This document shows, piece after piece, positions 24,201 to 34,536 of a DNA stretch of 60,000 nucleotides. The translations under genes and the position numbers were made by a program. Origin of the DNA: Symbiodinium natans (lineage: Eukaryota; Sar; Dinophyceae; Suessiales; Symbiodiniaceae); NCBI GenBank assembly GCA_905221605.1, contig CAJNDS010002462.1, forward strand, positions 250,001-310,000, read 5' to 3'. Within the stretch, counting starts at the first letter, position 1. The number at the start of each line of letters is the position of its first letter. Under the pieces are notes generated by a model that did not search any database, was not told where the DNA came from, and saw only the letters and a program-made list of their open reading frames with translations.

Positions 24201-25255
24201 AAAGGTGGCATTTGCTGATGATGTGCTTCCGGGCGGGTGGAAGGTGCCGAGAGGGACTACGCTTGTCTTCTGCCCGTGCCTAAACCGAACTACAAAGCAT
24301 GCAAACAGCACAAGTCCTGCCCGGTCGTGGCTAGTGTCGTAGCTGGTGACAGGTGAGTGACTGCTTTTTGAGTGCTTGTAGGGATGAGGCAGGTTGGTGG
24401 AGGATGTGGGATGGAAGGAAGCACGATCTCATACCACATTCAAAGCATCTGCTTGCTGTGGTTGTGACATTGACTTTGCCGTGTTATGGTGCTATTCGTT
24501 CGTGCTTCCGTGAAACGTCCAATTGCACTCATGACTGCGAACCACTTTCAAGTAAGCAAATGCAAGTGTGTCGTGGAACGGGTTTGTGGAAAGTTCGAGG
24601 TTGTTGGTGTGAATGCTATGCTGTTTGTTTGATTGTTAATGAACGAACCCCTTAGAATCAGGTACAACATGGGTCGTGATCCGGTCCGCTACCCTGATCC
24701 ACTGGCCTTCAAGCCAGAGCGCTGGATACCTTTTACGGCACCGCCACACCACGAGTTCCCTGTGTTTCAGGCCGGGCTTGCGGTACTTTGTCTGTCTCCA
24801 CAGTTGTTTTGTGTCTTCTTTGTCTAGGCAGGGCCGCGCATCTGCCTCGGCATGGATATGGCAGCCCGGCATTCTTGAGAACAAACACAGATCAGATATG
24901 GAAAGGATAAGATATCCATCAGAATCTAAGAAGCCCTGAGCTGACGGGATGTGACAAGTAATTCAACAAATAGCGGCAGATGGCTAACGAGCAGAGATGC
25001 AAGGAACAAGAGAGCAGTTCCCTTCAGCACGCTCGGAAAGACTAGGCTTGACTATGCTTGACTGCTTTCATCTGCTGATATCTGCTGTCTGTCACCAAGG
25101 CGATTTTCGAAGCCAAGATTGCGGCAGTTGAGCTGCTGCGCCACTTGCGATTTGAGCTGAAGGCTGGCCAGAGCATTACCTACGGCACGAAGATCACAAT
25201 GAACGTCAAAAGCGGCGACAAGGAGGAACTTCTGGTTTGGGTCAAGAAACGCTAG
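18213..25255 (+). CDS. Cytochrome P450, CYP86/CYP704-like (copy B)
   Basis: Second clan 86 P450, same order as copy A. The probable first exon starts at ATG 18213 (LSKQLLLKGLLAY matches LSKQLVVKTLLGY of copy A). Sure exons: 20020-20075 (EPDMVRHFLKDAFD), 20153-20204 (YTKGVPSGENPFFIYFQ), 20285-20311 (EFLGDGIFT), about 20523-20599 (AWTQMRKISAQIFNRKNFN), 20671-20740 (MQDVFVEKAESLRSFL), 20905-21105 (FFNFTMDSIMKIFFGEDSS, then on to FLPWPF), about 23587-23635 (RRDLLALF), to 23839 (LIIAGRDTTACLL), 23926-24008 (SWMFYEISRDPEVQ), 24098-24275 (ETLRLWPPVP), 24662-24770 (YNMGRDPVRYPDP, PERW), 24828-24860 (AGPRICLG) and 25100-25255, ending TAG. The haem cysteine, ExxR and AGxDTT motifs are intact, and phases agree from 23840 to the end. 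A region of about 2.4 kb (21110-23586) and the first 1.7 kb after exon 1 are intronic or hold exons I could not identify. Compared with copy A, many introns sit elsewhere. Function is inferred as fatty-acid hydroxylation. Confidence 0.87.
18940..19390. repeat. Diverged tandem duplication with a recurring GAGCATTGTG motif
   Basis: A unit of about 165 bases occurs twice. Both copies have AACTTGCTTC...AAGAAT.TCGG near their start (18943 and 19111), then CCTTCAAAACCCA (about 18998 and 19150), then ACGAGCATTGTG or GCGAGCATTGTG (about 19029 and 19189). The last motif recurs at about 19332 and 19368 without the rest. It lies inside the first long intron of P450 copy B. Confidence 0.7.
21110..23586. 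other. Long unassigned interval inside P450 copy B
   Basis: Expected to encode only about 60 P450 residues, between FLPWPF and RRDLLALF. No open frame here matches a P450. A pair of similar phrases around 22800-22950 (GGAGCTCAGA, AACATCCATGG and AACATCTGTG) hints at an old local duplication. No transposase or reverse transcriptase motifs were seen. I treat it as a large intron. Confidence 0.5.
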
Positions 25256-27114
25256 TCGCGGCGAGATATTCAGTGATCTCATGCCTGGGAGTCGAGGGGC
25301 AAGGTTTCCCCCATCGGCCCATCAGACTCGCTTTACATCGTTTGAAATCGTTTTACCAGGCGCGTGAACTCAAAAGCAAGCATGCACATCACTATCCTGA
25401 GTCATGGCACACCAAAATGCAGATCTCAGCAAATGGGCTGTCCGGCCCACGGAAGACGGCCACGATTCTGCTCAGGATCGGCCAGCTGGTCGTCCAGAGC
25501 CTGGAACCAGCCCCGAAGAAGGCCGCACGCAACGTGTAGATGTGAGTACTTCTTCAATAAGTTGGGGGTTGTGCCCGACAGCCAACGGGAGTCACGGAGA
25601 AAGGCTAGCTACTCGTAATGTGGGAAATACTGGAAATACTCTTCCTTGTTTGGCATCAGCTAACTTCACGAGCATGAGCTCGTTCGACTAGGCCGCCGCC
25701 TCCAAGTCCGACTCCCAGCCGTCCCAGGGCTCTGCCGTGCTCGGTTTCTCCAATAGTTAACGTTCTGTTCCCGCAAGGACTGCTTCTGGGAGTCTACGAG
25801 GTCGAGCACGGTCTTCACTGGCATAGACAGAGGTGCTGCTTCAGTCAAAGCTCTTCATACTGTTGAACCTGCGTTGCATGATTGCATGTCCCTGAAGTTC
25901 TACCTGAGAATGGAACTCTGCGCATGCTGTAGGGCCTTGCCATCGGGCATCAGCTCACTTGCACTAGCCCGCAAATCGTTGCATGCAGCCTGATGACCTG
26001 CAAGGCGAATTGCGGCGTCGGCATGGCTGGTTGCGCAAGCAAGACTTGTGTGCAATAACTCAGCAGAACCCTGGCAACAGCACGGCCTGCCGCTGAAGCA
26101 GCACTCCAACCTACTTGCAGTTACAAGATTTGGAAGGTTTACACACACTTACCATCGCCTCTGTATAGACGCAGAGTCCTGTGAAGAATGTACAATAGCT
26201 CCTCAGATCCTGAGGAGTCGTCGAATGAACTCTGACGCGTAGACACCAGACAAGCGCCGATAGTCTCAGAGTTTCTTGCTGTCATGGCATGCAGCTTCAA
26301 GGGAGTTCGGCAGTTGAGCTGGCAGAGCAGGCCTTATGCTGGTTGCAATGGGCTCTCGTAGTGCTGATAGGGGCAAGCCATTGCTCGCCTGCATCATGCT
26401 GCATCGCAGAATCGAGATCACTGTCGAGCACATACTCAGCTCACCCCACCGCCTAGCAAGTCATAGAAGGATAGGCGATGTACTCGCCAACTTCAGCGAG
26501 TAAACGGCAACTTGCTGCCGATGGAGCCTCCCTCAGAGTACGGTGTCATAACAGTAAACCGTAGGGAACCTAAGATGTCGATGCAGTTGTAGGAGCAGTC
26601 TCATGGTCCCATGGCTAAGCTGCGCCGGCTTGGCCTTCTGCTCGAGCCTTAGTTGTGCTGCCACTCAGCAACCCCACGCGACTTCGTGGTGTCTTCCCAG
26701 AATATGTCCGATGCAAATTTTCGTGCTCCGAGATGCCTCAAGTGTCTGTTTTCTTGCCCTTGTTGAAGTTACAAGGAGTTCCTGCTTGCTGGCTTCAGCA
26801 GATGACCAGGTGGTCCTCCAGGCGTGGCCAGAAACTGACTGCTTTTTTTAAAACCTACGGGGTGCAAAATAAAGTCAAACTAGTTCATGTACGTTTGCTG
26901 ATCTTCTTGAGCACCGCCCACATCCCATTCTGGCAGGCACCGTGGTTTTTCGATTGCTCCAATCATCCAGCTTGCGACCCAGAAGCCCACACAGTTTTTC
27001 ACACACCACATGAATCAATAGGACATTCGCAGCGTTCGCAGCAGCGGGCCACCCTGACGACATCAATGCTGTTCATGACAGCCGGTGACAGCCTGATGGC
27101 AGCTCTCTTCCAAG
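25256..27114. other. Region after P450 copy B with ambiguous exon-like pieces
   Basis: Around 25404-25540 all three + frames are open and look polar, so no frame can be preferred. Between about 25670 and 26150 the minus strand has two short frames with helix-like composition (VLDLVDSQKQSLREQN; AACNDLRASASELMPDG). On the + strand, about 26640-26770 reads ARALVVLPLSNPTRLRGVF and then LRDASSVCFLALVEV, and about 26930-26995 reads FWQAPWFFDCSNHPACDP. These may be the 5' exons of the gene that follows. Confidence 0.3.
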
Positions 27115-28840
27115 GAGTGGAGCAGATTCCGCGAGCGCTTCGCTGAATTCCGCAAGAACTTTGCATCAGCAAAGGGCAATGAGGAAGAGGTTATCATGGA
27201 GATGCAGCAGGTGCTCTCCATTTTACAGTCACCTATCAGCAGTCCAATTCTTGCGCGCAGATCCTTGCTGAAGCCAACGACTTGGGGCGGCGATACGAGC
27301 CGACCTTCGCGTGGTCCTGAGTCCGTGCAGATCCTTGCGATTGCTTGCGCTTCTGCTCGCTAGCTTTACCTGCTCTTTGTTTCTCTGTGAACAGCCACGC
27401 GCAGTCATGCACAGTGAATGATCAGCTCAGCCCCGGGCATGGGATTTCAGCTCGCCCTTTGGACCCACAGCTGTGGAATAAAGTAGCCCTACGTGCGGCG
27501 CAAGCATGTGCAAGCAAATGGCACTCATGCAGGAGCAATGCGATCGAGGTGTCAGCCTTTATCACAAGCTTGGACTGTTCTGGTAAAGACTGCGTTCTAG
27601 CAGCCGGGGCTACTAGTTGCAATGAAGTTTTAGGTCTGAAGGGTGGACGTGAGGGCCATCCACCAACTCGTATATGGTGCTTAGAAGCATGAGCACAAGC
27701 GGGATGCGTTTTCAGCGGTCCACTTTGTGTTTGATCCGGGCGGAGAGATGTGCCTAAAGTTGCGCCGTGCAGCAAAGCTAAACTTAAGTCGGTGCTTCAT
27801 GTCAATGTGGAGCCTGTGCATGGAGCATTGCACCGTAAGGTGAAGTATGCAAGCGACTGGTCCGTCTTCCACCTCTGCACCCCGGAGCGCCTAGTGGAAG
27901 TCCCTGAGGATCGCTGTCTCCTCTTGCTCAGGATGTCCAGTCAGGGTCAGTTTAGTGTTGAGTTTTGTCTTGCTTGTGTGCATGTTTAGGAGAGGTCAAG
28001 GAGTCCCTGAAAGTTTGCTTCGCAACTCCAAGCCATGATGCGTTCGGACCTGCTCACAGGACCTGCAGCTGAACTTTTGCTTCTATGGCTTCGCTACGGT
28101 GCAGTGGCGGCTTGGTAAAGCCGGATGTATTGTAATCTTGCAACATGTTCTAACAAATGCCTGAAAGCGAAACCTTCCTTCTCACATGGCGGGATGAAGA
28201 CTGCAGGCATGGGGGGGTAGCCCAGGCTGGGGTTGTTCGGCCACCAGCACTTTGGCAATGTGCCGGGCATGGCAGAATGGGCGCAAAACGCCTGGGGTAC
28301 CTCGGCTACCCTGAGCATATGCCGAAGCTGAACAAGCAACCCACATACATGCTTTTCCCTGGACACCTTTGAGGCTTTCTGAATGACGCGTCAAAGTTTA
28401 ACGCGATGCACTTCCTTGAGCCTTGGCTTCTTGGCTTTTGGATGCTTAGAAGCTGGTATCCCATGGCATGCCAGAATATCCGACGGTATCCCATGGCATC
28501 CCATGCTATTCCATAGTATTCCATAGTATTCCATGGCATCTCCTTAGGAAAGATCGGGCGTGCATGCTTCCGGAAACCTTGAGGAAAGCTCCGGGTGGCA
28601 CGTGAAAATGGTGGAGATGGCAAAAGCTCTCAGCGCTGTTTTTGTGGGAAGCAGTGGCTACAGGAGAGGGTGGTGTAAAGGGAGTGAGGAGGCATCATCG
28701 TTTGCTGTGACATTCAGTCTTATCATCTTCATGAGTTGAATGGACGTCACTTTCGATCTGGCCACCAGGGTCTCCCGAGACGCGGCGCTGCCGTCGGCAC
28801 TGCGGATGCCGCAGCTCGTGGTTCGCAGGAGCGCGCATGG
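27115..28840 (+). CDS. Unrecognised multi-exon gene (fragment)
   Basis: Two exons join cleanly over a 50-base GT-AG intron (27211-27260). Exon 27115-27210 encodes a charged helix (RFRERFAEFRKNFASAKG, ending MEMQQ), and exon 27261-27319 continues ILAEANDLGRRYEPTFAW. Further coding-looking pieces follow: about 27690-27760 (FSAVHFVFDPGGEMCLKL), 27808-27945 (YASDWSVFHLCTPERLVEV), 28060-28120 (LNFCFYGFATVQWRLG) and 28743-28840 (VTFDLATRVSRDAALPSAL). Whether all belong to one gene is inference from order and strand. I do not recognise the protein. No membrane segment or catalytic motif is evident. The TGA at 27318-27320 may be a true stop or may lie inside the next intron. Confidence 0.45.
28441..28550. 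repeat. 10-base minisatellite, TATYCCATRG type
   Basis: Units such as TATCCCATGG, CATCCCATGC, TATTCCATAG and TATTCCATGG follow each other with few interruptions. No coding role seen. Confidence 0.8.
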
Positions 28841-30550
28841 TAGACCGGTGTAACCAGTGTACTAGTGTGTACTGCGGTCAGTTCACTTACTCATTTGGAG
28901 TGAAAGGAGCCCTGTTCACACCAGGCACCCTGCATGCAATGAGCCGCTGCAGCCACATCTCATTTCGCGTAGCGGGCATGCCTGTTTGTTAGCGGTCACC
29001 TCAAGCGTGCTTGGCAAGGTTTCCAGACGTTCGTCGGTTGAAGGCAGTTGCCATCTCGCATCTTTGGCTGTGCAAGTGTGATCTTCATGCACAGCTCGTG
29101 TGGAAGAACGTGCAAGATTGTTGCAGAACTGGTCTGGTGTGTGTACGACATCTCTTCGTAGCTTCCAGTGCTTTCAAATGTGTGGATGTGTGACCGTCTC
29201 CTCCGTGCACAAGGTATCACACGGCACTGCTGCGAGAGCCGCTCTCGTTCTGGCATCTACGTGGCATTTTCGTCGGCTCGGCTGTTCCACGCTTTTCCTT
29301 TTCAATTGTTGTGCATGCTTGGTGAAAGTTCAGGCAGGCGGGCAGGCGGGCGGGCGGGCAGGCAAACGGTGCAAGAATCTAACAAAGAAGGTGATGCCCT
29401 TGTCGAGCAAGTTGGGTTCGCAAACAACATGGAACATCGATACTGCAGGCACACCCGGTTCTACATAGATCTTGCTGGGTGTGTGGAGGAATCGGTTCGT
29501 GCAGTCACCCAGTGGGTTCTCCAGGAAGGATGACCTGCGTGCGGTTCAAGCATTGACAAGTGGACCCCCACACCGAGGCAGCACATGTTGAGCCACTTGT
29601 TCGATGTGGACGCCACCTTGCATATTTTGGATGCCACGGCCAAAAGTGCGGAGGCGAGGAGTTAGGGAGTTTCGGCCTTCGTGCCTTCTGGACCATTCTT
29701 GACCTCTGCTGTCACCGTCAAAGGTAGGATGCATAGGCTGATGGCGGCGAGTCGCATGATTGATGAGGGACCACGCAAAGCCATGTGAAAGTTATTCCCT
29801 GAAGGACGTGGCCCGTCTACACAACCACTGCCGATTCATTGACGTGGCCTCAGAGGGTCCGAATTGTGAAAGTGAAAGTCCAGCCTTCCTTGGCTCGTAT
29901 TTGGCGACAGGTTGCCTCGGGGCCTGTGCTTTGTTGGCACCGTTAAACTGTTACACATCCAGCCTCCACGTTCCATTGATCTTCACACATGTTCTTTCAC
30001 ATGCCTCCTGGCCTAGGGACCTGGTGTTCTCCCAAGAGCTCGTACACTTTGAACAGAAAAGCCACGTAGAATTTCCCCACAGTCTGTCGAGTCAAAACTT
30101 CCATCGCGGGACAACGGTGCAAATTCATTGCGCTGCACAGCTAAGGGTGGCTCATGGTGTGGCACAGATGAACGCCTCCTGGAGCTTAATGAGCTCTTTC
30201 AGGAGAGCCTTTTTTTTTGCTCAGGCGAACGTCAACTACTGATTGCATCTGCATGTTCCATGCTAGGCAGTCAGGCCAGAGGCTTGCTAGCGGCTTTCCA
30301 GTCTGCGATTTGCAGTCCATGTTGCACCTTTCCAGGAGGTTGTCTTGGACTGTCACACAGGTGACCACAAGGCCTCCTCTGCGTGGTGGCCTGTGAATTG
30401 TGGCTTGATCTCTCTTGCGTCTGCATTCTTGAAAGACAAGCGCAAGCTCTTCTTCTGCATAGCTCCCAGCAAAGCCCACGCCGCGTGCGCAGGCGCGCCA
30501 TCATTTCTTGAGATCTGTGCCGTGGACGCAGCTATGCAGATATTGATGCA
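28841..30550. other. Interval with one possible exon
   Basis: Around 29375-29533 a + frame reads HRYCRHTRFYIDLAGCVEES and then VRAVTQWVLQEG before a stop, which looks protein-like but is unrecognised. It follows a GGCA/GGCG-rich simple repeat (about 29330-29362). The remainder holds nothing I can support. Confidence 0.3.
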
Positions 30551-30960
30551 GGTCCTGAAGCAGCAAGTTGCGCAGCAAGTTGCCATGGTTCTCAACACTG
30601 CATGTAGAGAAGTCGGGTCTGAGCTCGAATATCGGGAAAAACACAGTCTTCCCGAAGTGGAGTTGCAAGATGTTCGTGAGCATGTTGTAGCAGAGGCGCG
30701 AGAGTATCATGACCGGTTCGTGCGGCTGATGGGCAATGATCCCGAGCTGCTGTCTGCTGACTCTGGGATGCAAGCCAGCTTGTTTCTCGGAGTCATGACC
30801 GGGAGACTTGCGGACCTGGGCCTCTCTGCAGGATTTCTTCATGTGCGGGGAGCCTGTCCTTTTCTGTCGGCTCTTGGCGCACTTCGGCCAGCCTGTCTCA
30901 GCCTCAGTGCCAGGTCGAAGGAAGCTGACATTCAGGCTTGTTGCCACTTTGGCTGATGAC
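30551..30960 (+). CDS. Unrecognised helical exon
   Basis: One of the longest single coding-looking stretches outside the named genes. After a possible acceptor at 30550 the frame runs open for about 95 residues. It starts VLKQQVAQQVAMVLNTACRE, continues through EVELQDVREHVVAEAREYHD, and ends near FLGVMTGRLADLGLSAG. The composition suggests amphipathic helices, with a more hydrophobic end that could be a short membrane or buried segment. Past about 30840 another frame (FFMCGEPVLFCRLLAHFGQP) looks equally good, so a splice or a frame change is likely there. No family was recognised. Upstream and downstream orphan exons on the same strand may belong to it. Confidence 0.4.
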
Positions 30961-31429
30961 AGAGGTCATTGGCTACATCTCCACCCCGATCTCTGTGTAC
31001 GCCAGCCTCTTGGAGTGCCCCAATCGCCAGAACCAATCGCAACAACAAGCGTCCAGGTTCGGTGCAGGCATATCAGGATATGTGTGTGTAGATTGAGTTT
31101 CGCTATGTTTCGCTGGACTTGGCCGTGTGAAGTTCAGCTGCATTTTTCAACTCCTGAGACTCCTTCCTGATGTGCCAAGCAGCAAGAGGGAGTTGATTGC
31201 CCCGACCATATACCTGTGAGAGCAACGAAAGAACTTTGGGCGACAGTTGCTGAATTCAGGTTCGGGCCGAAGATCGGTCTGAATGGTACCAGCAGTTCTA
31301 TGCCACTGACTGAGCAATATTCACTTCAGATTTGCCGCTGATGTCTGCTAGGGAATGTTGTAGCACATGGTTGAATCGCTGCTAGCCGCAGGTACACGCA
31401 CTGTGCAGAGTCACACACTTTTGAAATCG

Positions 31430-32205
31430 GAACCAGCAAAGGAAATGGCCCTAGAGGAGCGGCACATCTTTGCCGCCACCACACCGCTGTTCGCAGAGTG
31501 GGTCGCGCAATTCGGTGTCAAAGAAGGATGTTCGAGCACGTTCGCGTACTCAACTGGATTCGCCGACAGTCGGTACTTAAGTGATTCAGTGCATGGCAGT
31601 TCAACGAGAGTAAGATGATTTTTTGTCAATCAGCAGCTTCAGACAAGCGTCGCCCGTGCATTCCATGCCCAGCTGTCACGAGATGAGGTACGGCACCGGC
31701 ATATCCTTGCCAGTCATCCGGCCCATGTGTACATATACTGAGGCGGGCCGAAACCATTGTCGATTCCCAATGCAGTTGCCAGAAACATAGAGTCACCGAT
31801 GGTTTTTGGGGAATCCGGGAAGCGTCCGCCGCAGCTGCAGCCTTGCATGACCAATTGGATGAGTCCAGGAGAAGTGAGTTGTAGCAGCTGGAAACACAAT
31901 TGTTCGCGCCGTGATTCGTCCCAACAACCCCCCATGCTGCCTAGAATATTCAACTCAGAACATGGCCCACGTTGTCGCGTTCCTAGTGCAACTAAATTAG
32001 AGGGTGAGTCGCTTCGTTGCTTTTTTTGGGGGGCGGTTTTCCGCTGTGAGAACACACCTGAGAAGACAGAGAGTCGTGCCTTAAAATGGGTTATCAAGGC
32101 TGGGTTCGCCCTCGGCTACGGTTCGAATGAAGGAAACCTTGGTGACCCTTGGTCGTTTCTTGTGTCGCAAAAAGCAGCTGTGGAAGTTGCAGCAAATGGT
32201 CAACA
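31430..32205 (+). CDS. Two orphan exon-like pieces
   Basis: About 31430-31615 reads PAKEMALEERHIFAATTPLF and continues AEWVAQFGVKEGCSSTFAYS. About 32060-32207 reads ALKWVIKAGFALGYGSNEGN and then LGDPWSFLVSQKAAVEVAA before a TGA. Both have a balanced, protein-like composition. A third piece at about 32695-32795 (GAVLDSVLQKDTPDEYAANG) lies just before the telomere array. None shows a motif I know. Grouping them as one gene is a guess from strand and order. Confidence 0.3.
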
Positions 32206-32850
32206 GTGAGAGAGGTGGTCGACGAGCGAAGGTGGTTGGAAACAAAAAGGGACCCAAAGGAGTAATCTGGAGTGCTTTGAAATCCTGAGCCTTTCACAGA
32301 AAGCCCCCCCCCCATAAAGGGAGTGAGGCCTATTCTAGGTGCAAGTGAAAACTCTGTGAGACAAGTGGTTTTTTTCCTGAGCCCAGTACACGTCAGCCCG
32401 ACACCACGACAAGTGATCCGTGCCCATTGCAGTGAGTCAATTTGAGTCAACTTGTATCAGCATTTACAGAACTTTCCTCATGGCATGCATGTTCGGAGCT
32501 TCTGGGAGGCGACGTATTGGCCAAAGAGGGCGCAGGAGCATTGCTGTGACCTCTAACAGCAAGCTCGGAGCTGGTGATTCTGCAGAGTCGACTGGCAGCG
32601 CTAATGTTATCTGTTGTAAACATTGTAAACCTGGCAGATTTTGTCAGGAGGTGCTGCTTCTGCGAACCGTTAGCCTATTCTGGGACACGGTGCCTTGGAA
32701 TGCGAGGTGCTGTGCTTGACAGTGTTCTTCAGAAAGACACGCCAGACGAGTACGCAGCCAATGGCTATGGCAGATTCATCCAAGGAATGTGTCCTCAACT
32801 ACTTTGCTCGTGCGCATGCAGGACACCCCTGTCTTCACACTTCGAGCAGC

Positions 32851-33057
32851 AACCCTAAACCCTAAACCCTAAACCCTAAACCCTAAACCCTAAACCCTAA
32901 ACCCTAAACCCCAAACCCTAAACCCTAAACCCTAAACCCTAAACCCTAAACCCTAAACCCTAAAGCCTAAAGCCTAAACCCTAAACCCTAAACCCTAAAC
33001 CCTAAACCCTAAACCCTAAACCCTAAACCCTAAACCCTAAACCCTAAACCCTGAACC
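32851..33057. repeat. Interstitial telomere-type array (CCCTAAA)n
   Basis: About 29 units of CCCTAAA (TTTAGGG on the other strand), the telomere repeat type of plants and many algae, including dinoflagellates. Most units are perfect. One CCCCAAA (near 32908) and two adjacent CCTAAAG-type variants (near 32963-32976) interrupt it, and the right end decays to CCCTGAACC. It is embedded in unique DNA about 33 kb from the window's left end, so it is not a chromosome end here. Confidence 0.97.
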
Positions 33058-33562
33058 GAGTCAGAGTCTTCCGAACCCTGAGACTCTTCGGCGACAGCTC
33101 CGTTGAGATTCCGGGAGTCTGCAAGCCTCTCCGAGTCGCTCCCACCGCATTGAGTGCTCTGACCTCTACCAAAAGTACTAGTTTAGGGGCGTTTACCAAC
33201 AACAGGGACCCTTGATATAGACCCCCAAATAGTTGGCTACCCTTTTTCACAAGGACCCCAATAAAGCACCCCCTGATTTCGGAAACACCCTTGTGGGGAA
33301 CTGCAGCATGTGGGAAGTGCAAGTGTGATTGTGTGCGCAAACCTGGCCGCAGCAAGCAAGGAAGGAGCGGATGGGGTATACTGCCTTTGCGGAGTTTTTG
33401 GCCGCCGCTTCGCTAGAACTTAAGCTCTTGCAATGAGTTTTTAGATTGTTTTCATTTTTTGCATCGGCTCATCTGGGCTTGAAAAGAAGTGTGCACTAAA
33501 CCTGACGCTTGTTTTTGATTTAGGGGGGCCGATGAGACTGGAGATCACAGCTTGCCCTTGCA

Positions 33563-34536
33563 GATTTTTTGCCAAGGCTGTGATTTACCCATACAGTCCC
33601 AGCCAGTTCTGGTTCTACGAGCCTGATCCTTATGTGCGGAGGACTTCTTTGGCAGCGGAGAAGAAGTAGGTCTAGGCCAAGGCATTTCTGCAGTGTGCTC
33701 TGACTTTGCCAACTGTATCAGGCTGTACGCCATGGGTGTGCCGATCTACATGCCCTCACGCGACACGCTGCCGTTGTACGTCAGTCAGGAGGGATGTGCA
33801 AAGAGCCACTTTCTTCACCGTTGCTGGAATCTATCGAGGGCTCTTTTGGGATGATTTGAGCTGCGGCCAGGACTACTCTGTCTGCCCAGACTTCGAAGGT
33901 AACCGGCCTGGACACGCACCACATCGTGTGCATCCACATTCACCCTTCGCAGCTTTCACCGCGCTTAGGTTTTGTCACTTTGAGCTTGGCCTCTCAAAGT
34001 TGTTGGGTAAGTGAAGCCCATGAGGTTGCCGCTTCTACTGAAAGTTTCATGAACTTAGCCTTCATCAACCGCATCTCGATGCTCCGAGGACACTGATGAC
34101 TGGGCCGCCATGACGTAACTCGGACGCAGCACCAACCTGGATTCTCTTTGTTGGTATGCCGGGGCAATTCCAGCATTATCCAGGTATTGGGCAGCCTTCA
34201 CTGACTACCTGACCCTGCCACACATCTCCCATTTCGACTCGGTACCAAGCTTGCTCAGGCACTGCCCTCAGGCACAAGCAAGACGTGCGCCTGAGGGCCT
34301 TGTGAGTCAGGCAGCTGCAGTCTGCAGATCACCAGAAGATCAGCCACTCCATGCAGAGAGCACATGTTCTCGACTCAGCTCAATGGCACGATCGCTGCAG
34401 CATAAATGTGCAAGAAGTTGGCCAGAGGAAGCACTAGCAGTGAGTTCGTGATTCTCTTTGATTCTCTGTGACAGATGGAGCACCTGGGGGTGGCAATGAG
34501 CTTCTGGAGTCAGGCTGGTCATGCCAAGTGATGTGT
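33563..34536 (+). CDS. Glycosyltransferase-like algal protein, partial
   Basis: Exon 1 (about 33563-33620) encodes AKAVIYPYSPSQFWFYE. A GC-AG intron, 33621-33721, splits a codon, and exon 2 from 33722 continues LYAMGVPIYMPSRDTLPLYV, so the phases join. Later pieces: about 33850-33890 (DDLSCGQDYSVCPDFEG) and about 34170-34255 (YWAAFTDYLTLPHISHFDSV, then PSLL), then 34479-34534 (MEHLGVAMSFWSQAGHAK). From memory, the pattern of a tyrosine-rich 'YS' loop, 'LY..G+P...PS' and a later 'PHI..FDS...L' resembles an uncharacterised family of algal and protist proteins often annotated as glycosyltransferase- or exostosin-like. I could not verify this. Substrate and location are unknown. The N-terminus is not visible, and the telomere array lies 500 bases upstream. 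Confidence 0.5.
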
